A stretch of DNA of 64,000 bases, taken from NCBI GenBank assembly GCA_027186245.1, contig CP114483.1:30696642-30760641 (forward strand), in the 5' to 3' direction. This document shows, one piece after another, positions 31,885 through 43,199 of the stretch (its first letter is position 1; each line of letters begins with the position of its first letter). A program made the translations under genes and the position numbers. The notes under the pieces were generated by a model that was not told where the DNA came from, did no database searches, and was given only the letters and a program-made list of their open reading frames with translations. This DNA is from Coriaria nepalensis. Its lineage: Eukaryota; Streptophyta; Magnoliopsida; Cucurbitales; Coriariaceae.

Positions 31885-34187
31885 ATGGCACACCTTCTTC
31901 ACCACCATGTTCACCCACCTCTCACCCCATTAAGCCTTTCTAACTATCAACACCACCATCCATTACTCACCACCACCACTTCTACAAGAAACCTCTCCTT
32001 CCGACCCCAAACTTATCCGCCATGGATTTACCCATCCAAGCCGCCCGTAAATCCATTCCTTCCACATCATCCTCTAATTAAAAGGACCGTAAGGGCTATG
32101 GCGAACCCACGCAGAGTGAAAATGGTGGCTAAGCAGATTAGAAGGGAGCTCTCTGATATGCTTCTTACGGATAAGGTTTTGCAGTACGCTATTTTACCTG
32201 AAGCTTCTCTTGGCGCTGATAGGTACCTCTCTTCACTCACCACCATCAGCGATGTTGAAATCTCCACCGACCTCCAGGTTTTTTCTTTTTTCTTCTCTTT
32301 TTTACCTTTAGCGTCATGGGTTTTGATGCCATTATGAAACTTGTATATGAATTCTGATTCTATGGCTGGATAGTTGAAAAGTATGGGGTGGAATTGTTCT
32401 ACATCTTGAATCTTGCTTTTCTCGACAGCAATTATACCATGATGGGTAGTTAATGCGATGACATGATTCGTGTAAATGTAAGCGTGCTAGTTTCCCAGCT
32501 TAACATATTGTTTCTAATTTGCTTGGTTCTTATCTGATTAGTATTCAGTAGCTAGTAACAGTTTTGTGATAAAAGTGAAAAACTCTTTATCTTCCCCCTT
32601 CCTTTTGTTTTTGTCCTAGTGCAATGTTGTGGATAGTTGATTGCCTACAAATCTGATCGAGACAGCTAGCTGGATCAAAAGGGGAGATATAATTGGGTTT
32701 AGATTACTTCTGGTTTCGTGACCTTATGTTATATGGTGAAACAAACGAATTGCAAATTTGACTTTAATCTACTTTGTATTCTTTTTTATTATCTGAAGGT
32801 CAGTTATGCTAGTACTTGACTTTCTCTAGATGTGTTTACAAATTATAATCTGATGATCCCTCTATTTATTTAGTTCTTTCCTTTTCCTTTTTTAACAAGG
32901 AGGAGTCTGTCTATAACCTGCAATTGATCCTATTACAATTGTATAATCTTTTATTGGAACAGAAATGTACATTAGCCAATTGCATTAATTAGTGTGCTTC
33001 TACTTTTAATCTTAGCAACTAACCTTTTGTACTATGTAAGTTCTAATAGTTTGTTTGAGCAAAAGATGTATTTATAAATTCCCCAGATTATTACTATTAT
33101 TATTATTTTCTAATTTAGTAATACATATACTATCATATTTAATGCAATATTTCCAGGTGGTTAAAGTATATGTTTCAGTGTTTGGTGATGAAAGAGGAAA
33201 GGAGGTTGCCATTGCCGGGTTGAAGTCGAAAGCCAAATATGTTCGCAGTGAACTGGGAAGGCGTATGAAGTTGCGACTCACACCCGAAATAAGATTTATA
33301 GAAGATGAATCTTTAGAGAGAGGAAGCAGGGTAATTTTTAATATCTCTTCTTTAGTAGAATCCTGTCAAACTATTTCCTAGTTGTTAAATCCAATACCTG
33401 CAGTACTTCTCTCCTTTCACTACATGACGGTACAATAAGCATCAAAAAAGCCTTTTCTTGCACTCCCGACATTAGATGAGCATCAGATGTCCCTTGTGCT
33501 TCAACTATAAACATAATAAAAATAATGATACGAGAGTTAACTAACAATTAATTGAGCAACTTGGCGTCTCTAAGTTTGCTAATGATATCAAAATATGGTC
33601 TCTTTTTGTTTCTATACCTTACCCTGCTTCCTCTCTCTAAAGAACTTTATTTGTGTGACTCTTGATTAAAAAATCATCCTTTATATTAAATTCATTATCC
33701 AATATTATATGAATTGCTTGTTTCTTTGCCTAACTCTTGTTCATGACTGCTTAAAATCGCATGAATTTGAATTTGTTGAAAGAATCACGTTTAACCATTT
33801 CGAAATTTATACTTTCATTGTTCTCTCATGAAGTAATTCTTAGATGGGACCCATGCGAACCATCCAGTTCCCAATTGTGACATGATTTTCTTTTTTTTTT
33901 AAACTAGTTTGTGAGATTTCCAGTAAAGTAGTCTTATATAGCAAGTTTGTTATTGGTTTAGTTAACATGGACCAAGATTATCTTGGAATTTCCCTTCTCT
34001 CATCTGTAGTTGACTAGTTTGTGGATTTGAACTATACCAGGTGATTGCCATTTTGGACAAGATAAAGAATGAGAAGAAGGTATCAGAAAGTCAAGATACC
34101 GAACCGTTTGAATCTGGTGAGGTAACCCAAGATGACAGAGATTGGGAGGGTGATGATCCGGGCGAAGATATAATCTATATAAAGTAG
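31885..34187 (+). CDS. RBFA: Plastid ribosome-binding factor A (RbfA), 3 exons
   Basis: Exons 31885-32277, 33157-33330 and 34041-34187 (GT...AG introns, all phase 0) give 237 residues. Residues 1 to about 70 are rich in Ser, Thr, Pro, His and basic residues with few acids, a likely chloroplast transit peptide. The RbfA domain follows at about 74-190: RRVKMVAKQIRRELSDMLLT, LTTISDVEISTDLQ, VVKVYVSVFGDERGKE, YVRSELGRRMKLRLTPEIRF and ERGSRVIAILDKI. RbfA is a KH-like RNA-binding protein that helps mature the 3' and 5' ends of small-subunit rRNA; in plants a nuclear copy serves the plastid 30S subunit. The last about 45 residues form an acidic tail (DDRDWEGDDPGEDI) seen in plant and some cyanobacterial forms. 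The chosen Met is the first in frame; plastid targeting is inferred from composition. Confidence 0.92.
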
Positions 34188-36800
34188 TCATTTTCAGCAA
34201 ATTGATCAGCCCCAAGATATTCTGATTTGAGCCATAGCTTCTCTTGTTAATAGGTTAGTCATCCTTAAATGCTTTCTCCCTGCATAGAGCATATTAGCTC
34301 TCTCCCTTTGAAGAAATTAAGTACTCCATGTTAGCCTCTTCAGGGTTTGGAATTGAGTAAACTGAAGTTATATGACAAACTGTTATTTAGGCTTCCATTC
34401 ACCCCGTTTCGTAACCTTAAAAATCAAGCATTCAATTCATTTGGAAATAAAACCTTACCCCTTATTTGGAATCTATGAGATTTTAAAAGATAAGGAATCC
34501 AATTCATTTACTATTTGTTTTAACTTAAAAACAAAGATTTGTAAATCTTATGAAAAATGTTTTCGATGATTTAATTGGTCCTACCATTTTAAAAAGTCAT
34601 TATGTCTTAAACGCGCCTGGAACTTTCTTCTATTAGCTTAATAGAGCAGTAAGTATCAGGGACAATTTTATTATATTAAGTGAAATCAATTCTAGTGGGA
34701 TTCCAGATAATGGTATTCAATTGAATTCACATATTTAAGAAATATTCAACATGATATAAATGGATTTATGAATCAATTCACCTTGAATTCTTTTATGGAT
34801 TTGGTTTCAAACAAAGCTTTTTTCAAATTATCCAAAATATAGGTTTCAAGGTTTCAAGGTGAATCCACAATCATAATAATATTATTATGCTTGGTTAGAG
34901 CTCACAAGATCTTATTGTAAGCTACAATTTACAAAAAGTTTAGGTTCCGCCGCTTACCCTTTTCACCCTTTAATTAGATAGTGAAGTAAATTGGTTTTTC
35001 ATTTGATCGACGATTGAGATAACCTTGGAAATTTATGGCCCTTGATCTGAAATTTATACCCAAACGGAGTAAACTGTGACATGAATGAGAGTGTAGTCTA
35101 GCGATTTTATTGGCATTATGGTCATTTAATAGGTGTGGAACCTATGAACCTGCATTTTTATGTGGTTCTGCGTATGTTCTTTCTATTAAGCAGGCTGGAA
35201 AACTCAAGCCATTATTGCTAACCTGGACAGGATCGGTTGCCCTTGGTGCTATCTGAGTTCGAGTTTTTCAAACATGGCCATACGATGAGAAAATTTTGGA
35301 AAATTTTCTCATCTTCTCATCTTCTCATCTTCTCGTAGTTTGGATTCATATGATACATCCATTTTTTGACAGATTAAAGGATCATGTGACTGTAAAGAAA
35401 ATTAGAAAGAGTGTTTGAAGTTTGTAATTTTTTATCGTATATTTATTTTTTATTAATTTTTTGTTTTACTGGATACCTTAAGATAGATATAAATGGATTC
35501 ATTTATCATTTGGAACTTTTTTTTTTTCATCTTTTTGAATGAAAATGTTTGTTGTAGATTCAAGTTTCTTTCACTGGGAAGAATCTTTGGTCTCCAGAAC
35601 GCCCTCGAAGCGTTTCCATCCTATCAGGGAAATAATGGAATAGTTAATAACATGTAAGAGATAATGAAGATGCAGTCTTTCGTCTGCTCAGCAAGTTAAA
35701 CATGGGCTAGTTCATTAATCTTTGAGCTTTGAAGGTTAGGGTTGAGAACCGGTCAGAGTTAGGTGGATCCAGCACCCAATCTGGCGGTGGCACTATAGCG
35801 GTGGTGTTACAATGGTGGCAGATAGGAGGATTAAAACAACTTTCTCCATCTTCCTCTGCCATCACCATCATTCGTCACCAGAAAATAACTTTCTTTTTCA
35901 TTGGGTCCCAATCGAATCATTTGGAATTTGATTTTTTTTTTCTTTTTTCTTTTTGTATAGAGAGATTTAGTTTTTGGTGGAGAAGGGTGACATCAACAAA
36001 GGAGGAAGGCAGAGGTTTTTAAATGGTGAGGAAATAATAAATAATTAATAGTGAGATTGAAAACATAAAATTAAAAATTAAGGGTATGTAAATAAAAATA
36101 AATGTATTTTTGGTGACCATGAAAAGGCGATGCAGTAGTGAAGTGAATTACAAGTCCATATTTTTAGTAGATTAATAAAAAAAATAATTTAAAATAATGA
36201 AGTGAATTAGTGTAAAAGCAAAACTTTGGGGTTGAAAATATAAAAATGATTAATATCAAATTAAAAAAGAGTTTAAAAAAATATGTGATGGTGTAATTCT
36301 TACTTTTGCATAATTTGGGCTGTGGAATTTTAAGGGAGAGTATTTCAAATATAGTGATAGTTTAAAAGAATTAATTTTAGTAAGAATTTGCGGATAGCGC
36401 ATTTAGAAAATATATTTTAGGGTTTAGGTTTCTTATTATATTTGTTAAGATAATGGCTTCGTTTTTTGTTTCTAATTAAAAAAATAAAAATATTAATAAT
36501 TTACTAAAATACTTTTATAGTTCAAAAAGAAAAAGAAAAAAATGAAGCTCAAACACTTTTGAACACAATCTGAATCGCCTAAAATATTTGAAACCTTAAC
36601 TTTCACAAATTTTCCTATCGAATTCACCCAATTCGAAACCCTTGGTTTTGCAAAGGTTAGCAGTCGACAAAATCTGAAACAATGGTTAGCACTCGACAAA
36701 ATTTGAAGAAAAATTCTGAAAAAAGATCAACGGTAGCACCGAAATGACAATGAAATATTGATTTCATGTTTTTTTTCGAGTTATTATACTCATTTTGATT
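34188..36800. other. Region after RbfA: 3' UTR then spacer, no gene supported
   Basis: The 3' UTR probably extends some way past 34187. Further on are AT-rich stretches, a short TCTTCTCA microsatellite (about 35300-35335) and a coding-like patch at 35740-36020 whose translation has no recognisable features. Possible MITE-like halves near 34450 and 34800 were not convincing. Confidence 0.45.
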
Positions 36801-36824
36801 TGAAATTTGAAGTATTTACAGTGC

Positions 36825-36995
36825 TCGGACCATCGAGCAGTTTATAATGTATTGCTTGATGGTTATTAGATAGAAATATTAATGTCCATCGAGCCATCGA
36901 GCAAGAAGTTTATAGGCACTGCTCGATGAATGACTATCGAGCCATTGGGCAATCGAGCAATGCATATCTCGATGGCTTGATTGCCATTCATTTTC
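36825..36995. repeat. Dispersed short repeats of CATCGAGC type
   Basis: The octamer-like motif 'catcgagc' or its complement 'gctcgatg' occurs at least seven times in 170 bp, in both orientations, joined by 'aagtttata' and 'cattgcttgatgg' variants. Spacing is irregular, so this is a decayed minisatellite or a foldback-rich stretch rather than a clean array. Confidence 0.6.
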
Positions 36996-37149
36996 TCATC
37001 CAACCATCCAATATTATAGTCTTATTTTGAAATTTATTGTCTTTTTAATTTTCAATTTAGTTTTGTATAGTTTTGTTTAATTATTTTTCATTTTAGGTGG
37101 ATCAAATTCTTATATATCGTGAGCTAGAACCTATAATTGATCAAAGTCT

Positions 37150-37870
37150 TCGTTTCAAGATCCGCACTACTGTGATATCAAAGCAGGAAGTGGTGATTGC
37201 TCATATAAGGAAAAAAGTTGCCTAATACAATTGGAGTATTTTTGGTCTACTTGTTTAGGACATTTATGGATGTGAGTAGTCAACTTAAGAACTCGGGCAA
37301 ACTTATGAACTTTCTCATTCTTCGGTGAGTGGAGTGCAAGAAGAAGCACAAATTGTGGTTACGCACCACAAGAAGCCTATGTGGTTTGGGCTGAGAGAGT
37401 TTGCATTGGTGATGGGATTAAAATGTCATGCAAAATTTCCGGACCACATAATTAAGCGGATAGAAAAAGACGAGCACTAATTAAAGAAGTATCTTGGCTG
37501 AAAGCTTGTCAATGTATCAGAGCTAGCATAGAAATTTAGAAGTGATGATGAGCCATGGAGTAATAAGGATGGTTAGATTGTAAAGATGGCACTTGTTTAT
37601 TTCATTGAGGCAGTCCTTTTGGCACAAAGGCGGAGGAATAAGATCCTGCCATTCACATTGTCTATAGCCAACAATTTAGGCCAACTCGAGCAATACCATT
37701 GGGGTAGACTTAGTTATAAGCTTACAATTCAGTCTCTTAAGAAGAATATCAAGACGTAGGCAGTTGCACGTGGGGATCGGCTGAAGGGGACGAAGTTGAA
37801 AGAAGAAACTTATGATATATGGAACATAGACGCAGACGCTTGCTGATGTTCTCCTTACTTGAATAAACAA
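37150..37870 (+). pseudogene. DUF1985-domain protein remnant (transposon-associated)
   Basis: The plus-strand frame from about 37365 reads KKPMWFGLREFALVMGLKCH, then after stops MALVYFIEAVLLAQRRRNKI, PFTLSIANNLGQLEQYHWGR and LSYKLTIQSLKKNIKT. This matches the plant DUF1985 family, which is commonly found with Ulp1-type cysteine proteases inside Mutator-like elements. The order (a start-like WFGL..E.A...GL block, then the 'WGR.S' block) fits. At least four stops break it, and no protease domain follows. Function of the domain is not established. Confidence 0.65.
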
Positions 37871-37884
37871 GAACATGTGTTCTT

Positions 37885-39130
37885 CTATTTAAATATTCGA
37901 ATTTGAAAAAATGAAGAATTATTATTTCCTATAGCACGAAGTCGCCACTTGTAATTTGGATCCATGTACGCGATTACAAACGTAGTCTTATTCAAGTTCT
38001 TAACCCTGAACTCAAATTTTTGTTGCATAGCGAGCATATGTAGGCTAGCCTTTAGTTCGTTCTTCAATGTAAAATATTGTTTAACATAAAACGCACCTCT
38101 ATTAGATTGGGAAAAGACAATCGAGATCGAATTACTTGATGTCATTTGCAGATTAAAATCATCATCTTCAATATTATTTGCAAATTGTGATGAATGATGT
38201 ATACGTGGTGATGATGGATGCATCTCGGCAAGTGAACCCGGTACATGCGGTGATAATGGAGGCATCTCATCAGATGAATGCGGTACATGCGATGATGGAG
38301 GCATTTCGTCAAGTGAATGCGGTACATGCAGTGATGGAGTCATCTCATCAAGTAAATGCAATACACGCAGTGATGGAGTCATCTCGTCAAATAAACGCAG
38401 TGATGGTGGAGGCATCTCGTCAGCTATATATGATACACACAATGACGGTGGCTACATCTTGTCCAATGATGCATATGTTGATAGTGGCATTAAAGTCTTG
38501 GTCAGTATTACTCTCATGAAAAAATCATCATCGTACCTCTAATTCGCAAGATTGACCTCATTGTCATTATTAATACCACATTTTACCTTAATTCCCTCAC
38601 ACTCGTCATGATCATCCGCATTCTTAGTTTCTTCATCATCACTTTCTTCTGCATTCTCATCCTCGATGTCATTTATGTCATTACCTTGACTATTCTCAAA
38701 AAAATCATCATGATTAGTGACAACAACTACAGGTATGTCACTCCTATAATCCTCCTAATAATTATCAATATGAGGCACGTCACTCCTACAAAGACCATGA
38801 ACATTAGAAGGGTTAGGAAATTGATGACGCTCTCCACCACATGAATCTCCTCCCATTTTCGAAAGTAAAATAGCATATAGTGGAGATTTTTCCTCTTTAC
38901 ATTATAAGTGCTGGATAATCCCCTTCATGTCCTAATCATTTTTTTATATATAACGGTGAAGACCACAATGTACAAACAAGCTTGTACGATAGTTTCAATT
39001 CAAATTCATTTTGATCAATGTCAATAGAATCGTATATGATATCTAACAACTGACTATAAGTGATATTAGATTCTACCAAAGCTTTAGTCGATCACTCTTT
39101 GTGATTTGAATACCAATACCATGAATTTTG
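37885..39130 (-). pseudogene. Mutator-like transposase N-terminal part
   Basis: The open piece 37885-38442 ends AFYVKQYFTLKNELKASLHM, LAMQQKFEFRVKNLNKTTF and DPNYKWRLRAIGNNNSSFFQ. This resembles the zinc/DNA-binding N-terminal domain of plant MuDR transposases (a Cys normally found at 'DPNCKWR' is Tyr here). Upstream on the minus strand is an acidic linker (DIEDENAEESDDEETKNADD, about 38600-38670) typical of these proteins. The catalytic part is absent: the frame stops at 37885 and DUF1985 sequence lies convergently beyond. The start is unclear because stops occur between 38443 and 39130. Confidence 0.65.
38178..38430 (-). repeat. In-frame 39-bp coding minisatellite
   Basis: The landmark 'catctcgtca' and its variants starts at 38221, 38263, 38302, 38341, 38380 and 38413. 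Steps are 42, 39, 39, 39 and 33 bp, all multiples of three, so the minus-strand frame stays open and encodes a repeat like DEMPPSSHVPHS. It lies just before the MuDR-like domain. The plus strand is also open across it. Confidence 0.85.
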
Positions 39131-39908
39131 ATTCTCATTTTGGTTCATACTTTCCTTCCATTCACTATTGAAGTATATAATTATGAAAAACTCTCCACAT
39201 CTGTAGAAAAAAAAAATAAATAGAAATAAGTAATCTTGAATTAAAAAAATATAATTCAAAAAAATAAATATAGGACCCGATGAGTCCGATGTACCTAATG
39301 GACATAATGGGTTCAATTGACCCGATGTTTCAAAATCATATAAGTTCTAGTTGATAGCATGAATAACTATATTCATGTCACACATTAATTAAAAACTTAA
39401 TTCATGAAATCCGTATTTCAGTTAAATAACTTCTAGAAATCAAGTATATAAAATAAAAGTCATACATTTAAAACATAATTCGATTATAGAAAATAATGTA
39501 AGAATTTTTCATTCATTTGAAACTCCAAAAATTAAAATTTAAAATAAGTTTTTTTTTAAAAAAAATCTTATTACTCTTCTGTTCCAACTTTCGAAAATAT
39601 CAACCCGTCTCCAAACGATTTCTAAACAATTTCAAGCCACGACTCGAAAGATGTGGAAGACGGTTCCACATATGCTGGTTACCCATTTCACTTGGCTAAT
39701 GAGAATTGAGATCTCCCTTTCAAAAATCCCAAAATTTTCTAAGAAATACGGTATTTTGGATGTCCACCTCTACCGCCCCACTTCAATTCTACGCCCTTCA
39801 TTCCTCCCCTATTAATCTCTTGGAAATGAATATAATTATTAAGTGGTCTTATTTATATTTGTTTATTCAATTTGTATTTTGAATCTAATACAAACTATTC
39901 TAACAATT
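39131..39908. other. Spacer; possible end of an LTR at 39908
   Basis: AT-rich sequence without a gene. It ends 'ttctaaca', followed directly by 'attagtgtcaaagcc' (39909 on), which matches the initiator-Met primer site TTGGTATCAGAGC at 10 of 13 positions. A copia 5' LTR may therefore end here, for the gag that begins near 41995. I could not find its start. Confidence 0.4.
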
Positions 39909-41994
39909 AGTGTCAAAGCCTTCTTACTTAAAAGATTCATGATCAAATTGAATTCTTCATTGTGTGAGTGTATTTGTGAATTTTATTGCAAGCATAATCT
40001 GAAAATACTTAGGGTTTAGTATATTGTTCATACGGTTGCTCTCGTACACATAATCTGTGAAATTGAATTCGGATCAGAGTTTTTGGTTTGTTAATTTTTT
40101 TTTAGTTTTTGATTCACCGAGCAAAACTATATTTTCCATTTGGAACAAATCAATGTGTGATAGGAGAATCTTAGATTTGAAAAATTTTAAATTAATTTTA
40201 GACAACAGAGTGTTCGTATAAAAATTCGAGAGCAATAGTTGATATTTTAGATTGATTTTTGATCGATTATGTTTGTATAATATTTATAATTGATATACAT
40301 ATCATATTTGATCTGATTATCATATGTTCGTTATGATCTAAAAATTTAGGATTCTTAATACCCGCTAATTATATTTCTAATTATAGTTAATTTTGACTTG
40401 ATTTAATGAAATTGATAATTATAACCGATTAGGAATGAAAATTATGATCAAAACCTTACCTTAATTAAGATAATTAGAAGTTAAATCGTGGAATTAAAAA
40501 ATCTTAAATTAGACTGTAAATTAGTTTGACACGGGTCGAAAATAGACTTTGGGCGGACACCGGACAAGTAAGAAAGATGATGAATCTCCCATGCCCATTC
40601 GGCGGTGCATGAGCCCTTCCACGGTGGTTCTAAAATCGCCAAACGAAATGGAATAAATTTAAGTAGATAAATAAAAATCCAAACTCTAATTATAAAATTG
40701 TAATACAACATTGTAATATTTTGATTGAATAGAATTTAATTACTAAAAGAAGTAAACAAATTAAAAAAACCATTAACTCAATTTGGATAATCAAAATAAT
40801 AAGAATTTCAAATGTCATTTGAATTAAAAAAAAAATTATTATCTAATTGAGATTAAGATATTATTATTGATAAATAAAAAAATTGGACACCAAAAGAATT
40901 GACTGGTGAACCATGTGAGATAGGAAACTCACGAGTACGGTTCTAGTTCTAATATTAGAAATTTACCTGCCTATTTCGATCGGAGAGAACAAGTCATTTT
41001 CGATAGGGAGATTATGAAATTGTGGAAGCTTTGTTCTATCAAGATGCTGAGTATTGGAAATAGGTTAGTTATATCACTTACTTCCTGTTAATTATATTGA
41101 ATTGCATAATTGGATGAAGATTAAATGACATTTCGAATAACAAAACTTTGTTTATTTCTTACTTATTTAAAATATTTTTGAATTAAAAAAAGATAGTTAA
41201 AAAAAATTATTTTATATTTATTTTTATTTATTTATACGAAACTGTTGTGTGATTTATATTAGATCATGAATTTCAATTTAATTTTCTAAAGTATTTATTA
41301 TTAAATAAATATTTAAATTATTAAGATAATTACATTCTGAAAAATTAAATTGACAGCAAATTAATATATGATTTAGAGAAGTTATTCATAGTAGACACTC
41401 TCTTAATAACTATGCATAATGTAATGAAACAAATAAACTTATCTAATCTTATAATTAAGATTTTGAAATTAAAATGCATACATTATGAAACTTGCACTTG
41501 AAGCAATAAATGATGTGATCCATGATGCTAGTTTATGTTATCACCTCATTCGGTTGATTGCATGCATACATATGATTTTGGTATGCAGTTATTCTTTTGG
41601 CTCCCATTTTCATTTTATATATCCTAGTTTGAGAGGCAATATGAGTTGATATAAATGTTAACTATCAAAGTGTTTCATATACTTAGATTAATAATAAATT
41701 TTTTTGAACATTCAAGAATGAGATATCATTTAATTAGTGTATGTAATCACCTGTCCAAATGAGTTATTTTATGTTTTAATTAAAGTCTCCATAAAGCATC
41801 AGGGTATAAGGTATACTAGTCCATAAGGTTTTTTTTTTTTTTGCCCAAAGGAGATGAATATTATGCTGCCATCATTAGTTAGTTTCATATAGCATCTCTT
41901 AATGAGTAAAGCTTATTGGGTGCTAAAATTTATTCTTATTTTTCTCCTTTGAACTAATATATTAGCATTCTCGTAGTGAATAAAATCTTCATTA
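39909..41994. other. No gene seen; AT-rich, possible long copia leader
   Basis: If 39909 is a primer-binding site, this would be an unusually long (about 2.1 kb) leader before gag, so later insertions are likely within it. No coding feature or clean repeat was recognised. Confidence 0.35.
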
Positions 41995-42765
41995 TTTAGA
42001 ATAGTATCAATAATGTCATAGAGATCCTAATTGGAAGCAATTTCAAGAAATGGAAAGATGATATTGAATTTTTCCTTCAAATTATTGATATTGATCTCGC
42101 TTTTCGGATCGATGAGCCTACTAAGCTCACTGCTATGAGCACTGCTGATGAGAAACCTCTTTAAGAGAGGTGAGAGAGATCAAATCATTTAACTCTATGA
42201 CTATGAAGATGACCATTTCTGAGCAACATAAGCATTGTTTGCCTGAGACTAAAAAAGTCATAGAATTTCTTGTTGTTATAGAACAAGTGTACCAAATATC
42301 CGATAAAGTTGAGGCTGGAAAGCTAAAGAGGGAAATGAAGAGTCTAAAATATGATCATGTGTAAGGTGTGAGAGACTACATCCTCAAGCTGGTTTATTAT
42401 CACTCAAAACTCAAGAGTCAAAAAATTGGCATTCCTGAAAACTTCATTGTCCATCATGCCCAACACTCTATTCCTTCTGAGTTTAAATTAGATCAAAATT
42501 GCCTACAATGCCCGAAATAAAACCTCAAATGTCAAAGACCCTATTTCCATGTGTGTGGTCGAGGATGAGAAACTTAAGAATGAGAAAAGTGTAGTTCCCT
42601 TATTTGTGTCAAATGATCAGACTATCATACTTCTAAGATGGGACCAAAAGATGGTACTGGTTAGACTCACAAAATAGGAGGTCCGAGAGCTACTTTTAAG
42701 AAAGGCATTAAGTGCTTTTTTACAAGAAAATGGTCCTAAGAAAGTTGAATGTATTAAAAAACAGA
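41995..42765 (+). pseudogene. Copia gag, family B element (host of the nested insert)
   Basis: The plus-strand reading gives LNGNNFKKWKDDIEFFLQII, DIDLAFRIDEPTKLTAMSTA, KVEAGKLKREMKSLKYDHV and after a stop VRDYILKLVYYHSKLKSQKI, the copia gag core. A degraded zinc knuckle (KGIKCFF) is near 42705-42720. It is cut at about 42765, where a minus-strand family B element begins; pol of the same orientation resumes at about 47090. Confidence 0.75.
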
Positions 42766-43150
42766 TGCACACATATAATAGAATAAACATAGCAGAAGAA
42801 ATATTTAAAATTTTATTCGGATCAGATCTTAGCATGCACAAGTTCTATCCAGACTGATCATACAACAATTATATTAAATATAATTTATTTTACAGAAAGC
42901 ATAGTAAATCTCATCAATCTTAAATCAAGGTTTAGGGAAAAGAAATACATATTTCGATTAATATAACTCATTTTATTAAGCTTAGTCCACACGATTCATT
43001 TCACACGGTTAACTTTCTGCTTAAGCTTAGGATCTCAACTCATGAGATAATACACTTCAGGAAAAGGAAAGGAAAAAACTTTCTTTTCTTTTCTTGATTT
43101 TCGGCCAAGAGCCTTAGAAGAATCCAACTCGGAGATGTTTTTTTTTAGGC
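42766..43150 (-). repeat. Family B LTR fragment (remnant of the nested element's 3' LTR)
   Basis: It matches the first part of 45165-47040 read in the same direction, for example 'ttctatccagac(t/c)gat', 'catcaatc(t/a)taaatcaaggtttagggaaaag' and 'gatctcaactcatgagataat'. After about 43150 it jumps to reverse transcriptase sequence. Confidence 0.75.
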
Positions 43151-43199
43151 CCTATATTGACCTTTGCATCTTACATAACTTTGTTATGTTTTTCTGGTC

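Noticed and set aside
34440..34830. MITE with inverted ends after the RbfA gene
   Set aside because: The complementary segments are short, interrupted and lack target duplications.
38178..38519. Plus-strand open frame of 113 codons
   Set aside because: It is the opposite strand of the in-frame minisatellite; the minus strand joins a recognisable domain.
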